Source of the DNA: an uncultured Woeseiaceae bacterium
GTDB lineage: Bacteria; Pseudomonadota; Gammaproteobacteria; Steroidobacterales; Woeseiaceae
Direction: 5' to 3'
Assembly (NCBI GenBank): GCA_905480215.1
Contig: CAJQPL010000028.1
Location: 1 to 34,036 of the forward strand
DNA: 34,036 nt
The notes under the pieces were generated by a model. It was not told the DNA's origin. It saw only the letters and a list, made by a program, of their open reading frames with translations, and did no database searches. The position numbers and the translations under genes were made by a program. Positions 15,151 through 24,143 of this stretch are shown here, one piece after another. The stretch's first letter is position 1; every line of letters starts with the position of its first letter.

Positions 15151-18100
15151 CTCTGCTAGCGCCTGTTGCGAGATGTGCGAGATGCCGCCGAGATAGAGTG
15201 TATTGGATAGCAATCCGCTCCAGTTGACAGTGACTTCAGCTGTGGTGCCGGTACCGACGAGCGCGGGGCCGGAGGCCGTCATGTTGCCAACGTCATCTAC
15301 CTCACCAATAGACCAGGTTAGCAAATCATAGTTTGCGCCCGGACCACCAGGTTCGCTCTGATCGGTCTCGAAGCCGTGCACGTACACGCCGTAAACGCCG
15401 GCTGCCGGCTGGTAAATGTTGACCTGCTCCTGCGACGTCTGTGAGCCACTCACGCCGATGCGGCTGCAATTGCTGCCATCCGGTCCACAGTAGTAAACGT
15501 ACAAGTCCAGATCATCGTCACCATCGGTCAGCGCATCAAACAAAGAAAACCGCAGATAAAGTTGACTTGGCGGAACCACACGAATGTGTTGGGTTACGCC
15601 ATTCGAGATGCGACGAGTAAAAGTCTGGGTAGGATCGTTGTCGACAAATCCTCTGGGTTCATTCGGCTCTTGCCGGATGATGGGCAGGTTCAATCCGTGT
15701 ACCCCAACAGCGTAGCTGCCGTTGTAGCCAAACGTAACCGGGAAAGATTCGCTGCCACTGCCGCCGATATAGACGACCTCTCTTGGCGCCGTGACCGCCG
15801 CGGGCCTGACAGCTATTGAGCTTCGTACATCATGATCGTCGCCCACCCAGGTCAGTGAGCCGAACTGCCATAAGTACAGTGGGCCGGACACGTAGCGAAT
15901 CGTAACGTCAAAGCTGGCCGACTGCCCCGGCCCGACGCTGATGCTGGCAGGGACAACGTCAATGCTTATCCCTGGCGGCGCGGACACAGCGACGTTAAAG
16001 GACTGTGCCTCGTCACCGGGATTGGTAACGCGACGCGTTACTGTCGTTTCATTGATGAGTCGCGATACCGCTATCGATGGTTGATTAAGATCTCTGGACA
16101 AGAAAGAAAGTCCCGCAGCGGCGAGTTCATCGCAACGCTCTTGCGTCACTGCGGGCGATTCAATGCCGCAGGCATAGGCGTCATATTCATCATCGCTGAC
16201 GTCGTAGACCAGCCCGGGGTCGAATGCATCATTCGGGACGATGTGGCCGGCACCATAGTCGAAAGGATTGGTTGTGCCACTATCGTCGGGTAGCCTCAAA
16301 TCCTGCCGCGCAGTCGTCATCAACGCCGATTTTACCGCTGCAGGAGTCCACTCCGGGTGCGCCTCCAGCAACAACGCAGCGACGCCGGCCACATGTGGTG
16401 TCGACATCGACGTTCCACTCAAATAGGCGAAATTCTCGCCTTGCGTTGCATTGGCCGGATCTGCAGTGAAGCCTGCAATGATGTTGACGCCGGGAGCACT
16501 TACGTCTGGTTTCAATACATCGGCATTTGGTCCGGGGCCGCGCGCGGAAAAGTTGGCCATGACATTGCCGGTGTTCGTGGATTGAATCAGTAGACTCTTT
16601 TCCAGCGTGACATTCACTTCGATGTTTTCATCAAGTTCGGCGAGAATTAGATTACCAGCCTCCTGACCGATCATCAGCGCTGGAATATCGACGAGACCAC
16701 TCTCCCCGAACATGACGATAGGATCGCCTGCGATGTTGTAAACGAGGACAGCAATGGCACCTGCATCCTCGGCATTCTTCACCATCTCAGTGAACAGACA
16801 GCCGGAGCGCTGCATCAAGGCAATATTGCCGGAGACCTCGGAGCTGTTGACCAAAGCCTGACAACCGTCGGACGAAACGCCAGCCGAGCCTGACGGCAAG
16901 GTATTGTCGCCGTCATCGACGAGGACCAACTTGCCCTCAATAGGATCACGATCTGACAGTGGTGGTGAGAACAGCGCTTCGCGGGTCGCGTAGCGGCCTG
17001 CAATTGACGCAGGTGAGGTTATCTCCATTGATTCAACCGACGACTCGCCCGCGCGACTGGAGGCAGCGGCGGTGATGACCCATGGTGCGCCGGCTGGCGA
17101 GCCTACGGTGGCGAGGGCCGGCCCCTCGTTGCCGGCCGCAACGACGGCCAGCACACCGGCCTTCGTTGCTACCATTAGTGCAACGTCATCCGGTGCAATG
17201 GTTTCGCGCCTGGAGTTTCCCACCGAATAACTAATGATATCGACGCCGTCGGCGACCGCAGCATCAATTGCTCGTACCAAATCAGAGGAGTTACAACTCG
17301 CGCGCGACTCGAAGGGTCGCAGCCAGCAGGCTTTGTAAGCAGCAACTCGCGCGCGTGGCGCCATGCCTTCGATATCACCGATGAGTGTTCCAAATATCGA
17401 CGCACTCGTATATATGCCGGCAGCCGTCGTTGCTGTGTGCGTTCCGTGGCCGTCCGCATCACGTGGCGAACGAAAATCATTGACGTCAATGGCTCCCGCC
17501 TGATCGGCGCCTTCGACAAACCACCGGGCACCGATCAACTTGTTGTTGCAATCGCTTGCTTCGAACTGATCGCCACTCTCACATGTTCCGTTCCAGTTTT
17601 CTGGTGGTTCGAAATCAAGTGTGTCTGGTAATTTGTTGTAACGCTTACAAAGCCATAGACCAAGAACCGACGTCTTTCCCCAATTGCTGCGGCAACGACT
17701 CGGACGAGGGGCTTCAATCGAGTCGCTTAAAGATGGATGGCCGGGTGCGATACCACTGTCGATAATCCCAATAATAACGCCGTTGCCATCCAGGCCACGC
17801 TCGGTCCGCAGTCCGCCATCGCTGTCGAACAGACCAAGAAAGGAACGACTATCGGTAGTTGCAAGTGGACGAATCTCGTCCTCCCACACATTCAGTACCT
17901 CATCAAGTTCTCGCAGCTTCTGAGCTTGGGCGGGTCCCAAGCGAACAGCAAAACCGTTTAGTCCATACTTGTAACTGTAAATTGCTTCCGTGCCCGGACC
18001 GACTTTTTTCAATACTTCTTGTTGTTCGCTATCAAGTTTGGCGGTGTAAGCGCGAATCGCGGAACTGTTCTTTTCAAAGCGAGGTCGCGTTTTGGCATTT

Positions 18101-18318
18101 TTCAAGCTGCTTACGGCGAGCGATTTCGGGAATTTTGCGTAATGCTCTCCGGCAGATGGCGACGTGAGCTGTACGATATACACTTTCGATGCGATCAGAT
18201 TTTCATCGCCGCCAAGCAGCGCACCAGCCGAACCGCCTGTCGCCGCGTTATTCTCGGCACTCACGCTGACCGAGGTCAGGAGCAGGCCAACTATGAGGAG
18301 TCCGTATTTCAGTTTCAC
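15124..18318 (-). CDS. Secreted S8 (subtilisin-like) serine protease with PA domain
   Basis: A 1064-residue exported protease. Order: signal peptide (1-21), I9-like inhibitory propeptide (about 45-150, with VYIVQL and YGLNGFAVRL), peptidase S8 domain (about 178-690) with catalytic Asp187 (IIDSG), His291 (DGHGTH), oxyanion Asn397 (AAGNEGP) and Ser637 (SGTSMSTPHVAG), interrupted by a PA domain near 460-570. A beta-rich fibronectin-like part (about 745-840) and a C-terminal prepeptidase-like domain (about 900-1005, DGDDDLDLYVYYC) follow. No sorting signal is visible. This layout matches large secreted subtilases rather than kexin or small subtilisins. Start is GTG at 18318; a stop lies three codons upstream in frame. 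The 3' end overlaps the convergent membrane protein gene by 27 bases. Confidence 0.92.
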   Translation of the reverse strand: MKLKYGLLIVGLLLTSVSVSAENNAATGGSAGALLGGDENLIASKVYIVQLTSPSAGEHYAKFPKSLAVSSLKNAKTRPRFEKNSSAIRAYTAKLDSEQQEVLKKVGPGTEAIYSYKYGLNGFAVRLGPAQAQKLRELDEVLNVWEDEIRPLATTDSRSFLGLFDSDGGLRTERGLDGNGVIIGIIDSGIAPGHPSLSDSIEAPRPSRCRSNWGKTSVLGLWLCKRYNKLPDTLDFEPPENWNGTCESGDQFEASDCNNKLIGARWFVEGADQAGAIDVNDFRSPRDADGHGTHTATTAAGIYTSASIFGTLIGDIEGMAPRARVAAYKACWLRPFESRASCNSSDLVRAIDAAVADGVDIISYSVGNSRRETIAPDDVALMVATKAGVLAVVAAGNEGPALATVGSPAGAPWVITAAASSRAGESSVESMEITSPASIAGRYATREALFSPPLSDRDPIEGKLVLVDDGDNTLPSGSAGVSSDGCQALVNSSEVSGNIALMQRSGCLFTEMVKNAEDAGAIAVLVYNIAGDPIVMFGESGLVDIPALMIGQEAGNLILAELDENIEVNVTLEKSLLIQSTNTGNVMANFSARGPGPNADVLKPDVSAPGVNIIAGFTADPANATQGENFAYLSGTSMSTPHVAGVAALLLEAHPEWTPAAVKSALMTTARQDLRLPDDSGTTNPFDYGAGHIVPNDAFDPGLVYDVSDDEYDAYACGIESPAVTQERCDELAAAGLSFLSRDLNQPSIAVSRLINETTVTRRVTNPGDEAQSFNVAVSAPPGISIDVVPASISVGPGQSASFDVTIRYVSGPLYLWQFGSLTWVGDDHDVRSSIAVRPAAVTAPREVVYIGGSGSESFPVTFGYNGSYAVGVHGLNLPIIRQEPNEPRGFVDNDPTQTFTRRISNGVTQHIRVVPPSQLYLRFSLFDALTDGDDDLDLYVYYCGPDGSNCSRIGVSGSQTSQEQVNIYQPAAGVYGVYVHGFETDQSEPGGPGANYDLLTWSIGEVDDVGNMTASGPALVGTGTTAEVTVNWSGLLSNTLYLGGISHISQQALAELTIVTIGN

Positions 18319-18347
18319 GCTGGTTCATCACGGTGTAGCAATCGCTC

Positions 18348-18376
18348 ATTATACCGCGACTAGATTGCTAAGTTCG
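18348..18376 (-). promoter_or_regulatory. Candidate promoter of the S8 protease gene
   Basis: On the minus strand a perfect TATAAT occupies 18353-18348, giving a transcript start near 18341 and a leader of about 22 bases. The hexamer 17 bases upstream (CGAACT, 18376-18371) is a poor -35; a better TTGACG at 18380-18375 would give a 21-base spacer. The -10 is convincing, the -35 is not. Confidence 0.4.
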
Positions 18377-18378
18377 TC

Positions 18379-18418
18379 AAAAGAAAGCGTCCTCTTAAGC
18401 TGTTATTAAGTAGACGCT
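18379..18418 (-). terminator. Probable terminator after hemF
   Basis: On the minus strand, outer arms AGCGTC/GACGCT (18418-18413 with 18391-18386) and inner arms CTTAA/TTAAG form an imperfect hairpin with a 2x2 internal mismatch and a 7-base loop, followed by TTTCTTTT. It begins 12 bases after the hemF stop and separates this operon from the S8 protease gene. Confidence 0.55.
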
Positions 18419-18429
18419 GCTCGCCGAAC

Positions 18430-19326
18430 TTATAACCAGTCCTGAGCCTTGAGGTAGTTTTGATACAGATCGTCTTCAGCCGAGCCGGGCTCGGGGCTCC
18501 AGTTATACTGCCATCTGACCTGAGGCGGCAGCGACATCAAAATTGATTCGGTGCGACCGCCGGATTGCAGACCGAACAGTGTGCCGCGATCGTATAGAAG
18601 ATTGAATTCTACATAGCGGCCGCGACGATACAGTTGAAACTGCTTTTGCTGCTCGCCGTATGTGTGGTCACGGCGACGTTCAATTATTGGTACATAGGCG
18701 GCGAGGAAGTTATCTCCAACTGATCGTAAGAAAGCAAAACTGTCATCAAAACCAGCCTCATTGACGTCATCAAAAAATAAACCGCCAACGCCGCGAGTCT
18801 CGTCACGGTGTTTGAGATAGAAGTACTCGTCGCAGGATTTTTTGTATTTCGCATAGAGGTCATCGCCGAACGGAGCGCACGAAGATTTGGCAGTTTCATG
18901 CCAATGCAAAACATCTTCGCGAAAAGCGTAGTAGGGAGTCAGGTCAAAGCCGCCGCCAAACCACCACACAGGATCCGATTCGCCAGCGGAGAAAAAGCGA
19001 AAATTTGCGTGCGTGGTAGGTACGTAGGGGTTTTCCGGATGCAGTACGAGAGAGACACCCAGAGCCTGAAACTGCTTTCCCGCCAATTCTGGTCGATGCT
19101 TGGTTGCGGATGGTGGCATTTGCTCACCGAACACGTGGGAAAAGCTAACCCCCGCCTGCTCGAATAACTTGCCGCCTGACAGCACCCTGCTTTCGCCACC
19201 ACCGCCTCCCGGCCGTTGCCAATTTTCGGCCAGGAATTCTGCTTGGCCGTCTAAATCTTCAAGCGTTGTGCAGATGTGATTCTGCAGAGACTTGAGATAA
19301 TCCTTTACCAGATCAATGTTGCTCAA
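18430..19326 (-). CDS. hemF: Oxygen-dependent coproporphyrinogen III oxidase
   Basis: A 298-residue enzyme converting coproporphyrinogen III to protoporphyrinogen IX with oxygen in heme synthesis. Family segments are continuous: [12 protein letters not shown] (38-49), [49 protein letters not shown], and the C-terminal [35 protein letters not shown] region in pieces. The length is typical. The start is TTG at 19326: upstream reading meets a stop after five sense codons, which also forms the tsaC stop, and AAAGAG lies upstream. The gene follows tsaC by 15 bases, in line with the topA-tsaC-hemF order. The oxygen-dependent type implies aerobic growth. Confidence 0.95.
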   Translation of the reverse strand: MSNIDLVKDYLKSLQNHICTTLEDLDGQAEFLAENWQRPGGGGGESRVLSGGKLFEQAGVSFSHVFGEQMPPSATKHRPELAGKQFQALGVSLVLHPENPYVPTTHANFRFFSAGESDPVWWFGGGFDLTPYYAFREDVLHWHETAKSSCAPFGDDLYAKYKKSCDEYFYLKHRDETRGVGGLFFDDVNEAGFDDSFAFLRSVGDNFLAAYVPIIERRRDHTYGEQQKQFQLYRRGRYVEFNLLYDRGTLFGLQSGGRTESILMSLPPQVRWQYNWSPEPGSAEDDLYQNYLKAQDWL

Positions 19327-19341
19327 ATTTGAGTGCTCTTT

Positions 19342-19887
19342 TTAACGGGGCCGCAAGACAGCGCCGGTTGCTAAATGGCGAATTTCCGACGGTCCTGTAG
19401 CCGGACCGCAGTCACCGGGAACAATATAGTCTACTAGACTCCGAAACTGCCGACGCAGACTTAGTTGATCGCTGGCGACGGCTTCCCCACTGAGATTGGC
19501 GCTGGTGGAAACGATCGGTGAATTCACGGCGGTACAGATTTCCCGTGCGACCGGGTTGGTGGTCAAACGAACGGCGATGCCGACGTTGTCGCCACGAACG
19601 ATTGCCTTCACTTTACTGGCGGTCGGCACTATCCAGGTTATCGGTTTTGCAGGGTCCGGTTCTGGCAGCTCCGTATCCGTTGGTAACTTAATCCAGCCAT
19701 CCAGCTGCGCTGAGTTCGCGGCGATTAATATCAATCCCTTTGAAGCATCGCGTTGCTTGATTTGGAGGACACGCTGAACCGCGTCGAGGTGATCGGGAAG
19801 GCATCCCAGACCGAAAACACCCTCAGTCGGATAAGCAATGACTCCGCCGCCATGCAGAACTGCAGCGACTTTGTCGGCGATGCTCAT
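19342..19887 (-). CDS. tsaC: L-threonylcarbamoyladenylate synthase
   Basis: A 181-residue protein of the Sua5/YciO/YrdC family that makes threonylcarbamoyl-AMP from threonine, bicarbonate and ATP for the t6A37 modification of ANN-decoding tRNAs. Motifs: YPTEGVFGLGCLPD (19-32), KQRDASKGLILIA (the KxR...KG phosphate site, 43-56) and SANLSGE near 150. The short form lacks the extra Sua5 domain, hence TsaC. ATG at 19887, only 3 bases after the topA stop, so cotranscription with topA is almost certain; the ribosome site must lie inside the last topA codons. Confidence 0.94.
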   Translation of the reverse strand: MSIADKVAAVLHGGGVIAYPTEGVFGLGCLPDHLDAVQRVLQIKQRDASKGLILIAANSAQLDGWIKLPTDTELPEPDPAKPITWIVPTASKVKAIVRGDNVGIAVRLTTNPVAREICTAVNSPIVSTSANLSGEAVASDQLSLRRQFRSLVDYIVPGDCGPATGPSEIRHLATGAVLRPR

Positions 19888-19890
19888 GCT

Positions 19891-22305
19891 TCAGTCCTGG
19901 TCTTTCGTGTTCGTGGCTGGACGCTTAGGCTTGGCGGTTTTTTTGGCGGCTTTTTTCTTCGCAGTTTTTTTCTTGGTGGTCTTTTTATTTACCTTTTTCT
20001 TTTTGCCACGCCGTCCGCGTTCTGGTGCGGCCGCCAGGAGCTCAACACACTCTTCGAGTGTCAGTGACTTTGGATCACGATCTTTTGGCACGCGAGCGTT
20101 CTTCGCTTTGTCGGTAATGTACGGTCCGTAACGTCCGTTCAATACTTGAATACCTTGCTCATCAAAATCCTGAATGAGGCGGTTCGCATCCTCGAGCATT
20201 TTCGCGGCGATCAGTTCCAGCGCACGCGGCAGCTCGACCGTGTACGGATCATCTTCTTTCATCGACACGTACTTATCGCCGTAGCGAACGTAGGGGCCGA
20301 AACGGCCAACGCTAGCCGTCACTGGCAAGCCGTCTTCAGTTTCACCGAGTTTGCGCGGTAATTTGAACAGTTCCATTGCCGCCGCCATATCGATGTCGTT
20401 CATCTTCTGGCCCGGACGCAGGCCGGCAAATTTCGGCTTTTCTTCGTCGTCCTTGGTGCCTATTTGCACGAACGGTCCATAACGGCCCATGCGTACGGTA
20501 ACCGGTTTGCCGCTTTTCGGGTCGGTGCCGAGTTCGCGGGCCTGGGCAACCTGTTCGCGGCTTACCGAGACTTCTTTGTCTTCGCACAGCGCATGGAAGG
20601 GTGCCCAGAACTGTTCAAGCAAAGGCACCCAGTCTTTTTCGCCCAAGGAAACAAGATCGAGATCGTCTTCCAGCTTCGCTGTGAAATCGTAATCCACATA
20701 TTGTGTGAAGTGCTCGGTTAAAAATCCGATGACGATGCGCCCGATATCGGTCGGGGTGAATCGTTTGGCTTCAACTTCGACGTACTCGCGATTCTTTAGC
20801 GTCGCGATGATGCTTGCATAGGTTGAGGGACGACCAATGCCATGCTCTTCCAGCGTTTTTACAATACTCGCTTCCGTAAAGCGCGGTGGCGGCTCGGTAA
20901 AGTGCTGTTCCGGACGTAGCTCATCGAGTTTGATGGTGTCACCTTTCTCAATATCAGGAAGCAAGCGATCGCCGTCATCGTCTTTGGAATCGTCTTTGCC
21001 TTCCTGATAAACGGCCATGAAGCCCGGCTCGACCAGGATTGAACCGTTGGCTCGCATGTGGTGACCCGCATCGGCGGTGCCAGCGGCCATTTCAATGGCG
21101 ACCGTGTCGAAGACTGCGGGCACCATCTGGCTGGCCATGGTGCGCTTCCAGATTAGTGAATACAGTTTGAACTGATCTTCGTCGAGTACTGCCTTCAGGT
21201 CGTCCGGCGTACGCGCGACTGACGTGGGGCGGACTGCTTCGTGAGCTTCTTGCGCATTTTTTGCTTTGGTTTTGAATACGCGTGGCTCATCGGGGACGTT
21301 CTTAGCGCCATAGCGTTCGGCAATGACTTCACGAATTTCGGCAAGGGCAACTGCCGCGAGCGTGACGGAGTCCGTACGCATATAGGTGATCAGACCAACC
21401 TGATCCTCGCCTGGCAGTGCAATTCCTTCGTAAAGTTTCTGCGCTACGCGCATGGTGCGTTGCGTATTAAAGCCGAGTTTTCGAGATGCTTCCTGTTGTA
21501 GCGTCGATGTTGTGAACGGCGCGGTGGGGTTGCGACGGCGCTGCTTCTTGGTGACGCTCATTACTGTGAGTTCGCCAGCGGCAGCATCAAGCAGGGTTTT
21601 CTCTACTTCGCGCGCGGCAGTTTCGTTCTCAAAGCTGAATTGTTCGACTTTCTCGCCCTTATAACTAACCAGGCGCGAAGTGAAGGGCTGGGCGTTCTTG
21701 CTGACATCTGCCTCAATCGACCAGTACTCGCGTGCTTTGAACGCTTCAATTTCGAGCTCTCGCTCGACGATCATGCGCAACGCGGGACTCTGGACCCGAC
21801 CAGCCGAAAGACCGCGCTGCACTTTCTTCCAAAGTAGCGGCGACAGGTTGAAGCCAACCAGGTAGTCCAGGGCTCGTCGCGCTTGCTGTGCGCCAACCAG
21901 GTCACCTGATATTTCGCGAGGATTAGCGACCGCGTCACGAACAGCTTGCTTGGTGATTTCATGGAAGATGACGCGATGAACTTCCTTATCCTTAAGAATG
22001 CCTTTTTCTTTTAACAGCTCAACCAGATGCCAGGAAATGGCTTCGCCTTCGCGATCCGGATCAGTCGCGAGGTACAAGGCGTCGGCTTTCTTTAGCGCCC
22101 TAATGATTGCATTGACGTGTTTTTCGTTACGCTCGATGATCTGATACTTCATCGAAAAGCCTTTATCCGTCTCAACCGCACCTTCTTTTGGGATCAAGTC
22201 GCGGACATGGCCATACGAGGCGAGAACGTCGAAGTCCTTGCCTAGATACTTGCTAATGGTGCTCGCTTTAGCGGGTGATTCGACAATTACGAGATTTTTG
22301 GACAT
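19891..22305 (-). CDS. topA: DNA topoisomerase I (type IA)
   Basis: An 804-residue type IA topoisomerase that relaxes negative supercoils. The Toprim domain has Glu9 (VESPAKA) and the DPDREGE acidic triad (82-88); the active-site tyrosine is Tyr308 in GLITYMRTDS. After the core, three glycine-rich C-terminal repeats are visible (GRYGPFVQIG, GRFGPYVRYG, GRYGPYITDK), then a tail of about 40 residues dominated by Lys and Ala. The four-cysteine zinc fingers of E. coli TopA are absent, so the C-terminus is of the repeat-plus-basic-tail type. I chose the ATG at 22305 (GGAAA just upstream, and Met directly before the conserved KNLVIVESP); a longer frame from TTG at 22350 is unlikely. Followed by tsaC at 3 bases. 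Confidence 0.95.
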   Translation of the reverse strand: MSKNLVIVESPAKASTISKYLGKDFDVLASYGHVRDLIPKEGAVETDKGFSMKYQIIERNEKHVNAIIRALKKADALYLATDPDREGEAISWHLVELLKEKGILKDKEVHRVIFHEITKQAVRDAVANPREISGDLVGAQQARRALDYLVGFNLSPLLWKKVQRGLSAGRVQSPALRMIVERELEIEAFKAREYWSIEADVSKNAQPFTSRLVSYKGEKVEQFSFENETAAREVEKTLLDAAAGELTVMSVTKKQRRRNPTAPFTTSTLQQEASRKLGFNTQRTMRVAQKLYEGIALPGEDQVGLITYMRTDSVTLAAVALAEIREVIAERYGAKNVPDEPRVFKTKAKNAQEAHEAVRPTSVARTPDDLKAVLDEDQFKLYSLIWKRTMASQMVPAVFDTVAIEMAAGTADAGHHMRANGSILVEPGFMAVYQEGKDDSKDDDGDRLLPDIEKGDTIKLDELRPEQHFTEPPPRFTEASIVKTLEEHGIGRPSTYASIIATLKNREYVEVEAKRFTPTDIGRIVIGFLTEHFTQYVDYDFTAKLEDDLDLVSLGEKDWVPLLEQFWAPFHALCEDKEVSVSREQVAQARELGTDPKSGKPVTVRMGRYGPFVQIGTKDDEEKPKFAGLRPGQKMNDIDMAAAMELFKLPRKLGETEDGLPVTASVGRFGPYVRYGDKYVSMKEDDPYTVELPRALELIAAKMLEDANRLIQDFDEQGIQVLNGRYGPYITDKAKNARVPKDRDPKSLTLEECVELLAAAPERGRRGKKKKVNKKTTKKKTAKKKAAKKTAKPKRPATNTKDQD

Positions 22306-22348
22306 TTTCCAGGTGCGACCCTTAATGTAATTGTTAGTCCCTGAACGC

Positions 22349-22372
22349 AAAACCGCGGACTATGCCGCGGTT
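22349..22372 (-). terminator. Hairpin after smg, possible terminator
   Basis: Perfect 8-base stem AACCGCGG/CCGCGGTT (22351-22358 with 22365-22372) and a 6-base loop, followed on the minus strand by only four T. It lies between the smg stop and the topA start and could reduce read-through from dprA-smg or act in the topA leader. Confidence 0.5.
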
Positions 22373-22417
22373 GAATTACAGGCTTCATGACGGTGTGTCA
22401 AGAAAATTGCGGTTGAG

Positions 22418-22894
22418 TCAGTGAACCGCGCCCGAGTTTTCCTCGAAAACCAGGTCTTCCATACGAGCGTAGGCAAGCTCTTGACCCGGTTGGCTAAAGA
22501 GCACCATCAAAACCACCCACTTGATTTGTTCGACGTCAATGTCGGCGGACTCAAGGGCTAGCAGCCGATCGACCAGTAACTCGCGCTGCGGCGGCGACAA
22601 TATTCCTGTGTGCTCAAGGTAAGTAATGTAGCCACGACAAGACGCATCGAGCCGCTCGTGCTCAAAGTCGTTGTAAATGCGAGTGCCGTGCGCCGACAAG
22701 TTGCCGTAATTAAGACTTTCCTGATGATCCGTCAGACCATCAAGCCAGATTAGTGCGCGTTCGATTTCGCTGTCACCAAAACCCGCGCGCGATAATTCCA
22801 TGCGCAATTCATTCTGATCGGGTTCGGGGACTTCTTCGGTGTCGACGTAGGATTCAAACAAGTACATCAGTACGTCGAGAACATTTTCTTTCAT
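22418..22894 (-). CDS. smg: Smg family protein (DUF494)
   Basis: A 158-residue acidic protein of the Smg/DUF494 family, conserved in many gammaproteobacteria directly after dprA; its biochemical role is not established. The opening MKENVLDVLMYLFESYVD and the central ELRMELSRAGFGDSEIERAL are characteristic. No membrane segment or signal peptide is seen. The ATG at 22894 has AAGGAG 11 bases upstream; that site is part of a small palindrome GGAGCCGCTCC that may partly hide it. It follows dprA by 21 bases and probably shares its transcript. Confidence 0.9.
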   Translation of the reverse strand: MKENVLDVLMYLFESYVDTEEVPEPDQNELRMELSRAGFGDSEIERALIWLDGLTDHQESLNYGNLSAHGTRIYNDFEHERLDASCRGYITYLEHTGILSPPQRELLVDRLLALESADIDVEQIKWVVLMVLFSQPGQELAYARMEDLVFEENSGAVH

Positions 22895-22915
22895 GCTTGG
22901 AGCGGCTCCTTATCT

Positions 22916-24016
22916 TCAAGCAATTAGGGAATAGCGTCCGCCAGAGTGAGCCTCAATTTCTCCTTGAAGCTCCAGGATGAGAAGCATGGAGGAAAGCTGG
23001 TCAATCGTCAAACCAGATTGCGCCCCTATCTCGTCCATCGTCGCCGGGTCGAAGCCTAGAGCGTTTTTGAGCTTTACGTAATCCTCGTCGCCATCGGATA
23101 GCGGGGCCTTGTCAGGCATTGAATCTATTACATTTTTTTGCAGATGGTCAGCTAAAGGGGCCAGTTCCGAATGGATGTCGGCGGCAGATTCCACCAACTT
23201 TGCGCCCTGCCGAATTAATTCATGACAACCTCGTGCGAGCGCATTATGGATAGAGCCGGGTATGGCGAATACTTCTCGCCCTTGTTCTGCTGCCAGCCTT
23301 GCGGTGATTAGGGAGCCGCTGCGGCGCGCAGCCTCGACTACCAGGGTGCCCATGCTAAGACCGCTAATAAGACGATTGCGCTCCGGGAAGTGGTGTTTTT
23401 CGGGGGCCGCCCCCAATGGATATTCGCTGACCAACGCGCCTGTCGATGCGATCTGATGGGCCAGTTCGTGATTCGCAGCAGGATAGACCCGGTCGATGCC
23501 GTGACCTAGAAAGGCAACCGTCGTGCCGCCAGCGTCCAGCGCACCACGATGTGCCGCGGTATCAATTCCCTGAGCAAGTCCGCTGACGATGGCATAGCCG
23601 CCGCGTGCCAGGTGACGCGAGAACTCGAACGCATTCTGAGTACCGCCGCGGCTAGGATTGCGGCTGCCGACGATTGCCAGCGAAGGCAAATGCAAAGCAT
23701 CAACACTGCCGTTGACGAACAACAACAAAGGCGCGCCCTTGATCTGTGAGAAAAGTTCCGGGTAGTCGTCGTTGCCATACGTGACAATTGAGTGAGTATC
23801 CGACTGCAGCCACTCCAATGCGGCGGAAATAGCCTGCTCATTGGGTGCGGCGAGTGCTGCGGCTTTCTTCTCCGAAAGCCCGGCAGTTCGCAGGCGGCTT
23901 TCGCTCTGGCTAACGATTGAATCGATACTGCCAAATTCTTCGATGAGGGCGGCGAGTTCGGCAATGCTTATATAAGCATGTGCGAGAAGCAGCCATTCGC
24001 GATGTTGCATTGCCAT
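22916..24016 (-). CDS. dprA: DNA-processing protein DprA
   Basis: A 366-residue (from ATG 24016) DprA/Smf protein, which loads RecA on incoming single-stranded DNA during transformation and is also kept in bacteria not known to be competent. The extended Rossmann fold shows IVGSRNPSRGG, VSGLAQGIDTAAHRGAL and the later FPERNRLISGLS and EAARRSGSLITARLA motifs that bind DNA and form the dimer. The C-terminal part (about the last 60 residues) looks like the winged-helix DML1 domain. A TTG at 24052 in the same frame would add 12 residues; neither start has a good ribosome site, so the N-terminus is uncertain. First gene of dprA-smg, after a strong terminator of the LysM gene. Confidence 0.93.
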   Translation of the reverse strand: MAMQHREWLLLAHAYISIAELAALIEEFGSIDSIVSQSESRLRTAGLSEKKAAALAAPNEQAISAALEWLQSDTHSIVTYGNDDYPELFSQIKGAPLLLFVNGSVDALHLPSLAIVGSRNPSRGGTQNAFEFSRHLARGGYAIVSGLAQGIDTAAHRGALDAGGTTVAFLGHGIDRVYPAANHELAHQIASTGALVSEYPLGAAPEKHHFPERNRLISGLSMGTLVVEAARRSGSLITARLAAEQGREVFAIPGSIHNALARGCHELIRQGAKLVESAADIHSELAPLADHLQKNVIDSMPDKAPLSDGDEDYVKLKNALGFDPATMDEIGAQSGLTIDQLSSMLLILELQGEIEAHSGGRYSLIA

Positions 24017-24091
24017 AGCCAAGGGTGATCGGGAATCTAATAGTAACGCCAACCGCGAGCGAGCGAATGCTCGATTTGTCTGCGATGCGTC

Positions 24092-24118
24092 AAAAAAAAC
24101 GGCGCCGAAAGGCGCCGT
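24092..24118 (-). terminator. Rho-independent terminator of the LysM lipoprotein gene
   Basis: On the minus strand an 8-base perfect stem ACGGCGCC/GGCGCCGT (24118-24111 with 24106-24099), a 4-base loop and a run of eight T (24099-24092). It isolates the LysM gene from dprA. Confidence 0.9.
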
Positions 24119-24143
24119 CTTTGTTTAACGTTATCCAGGCGGA

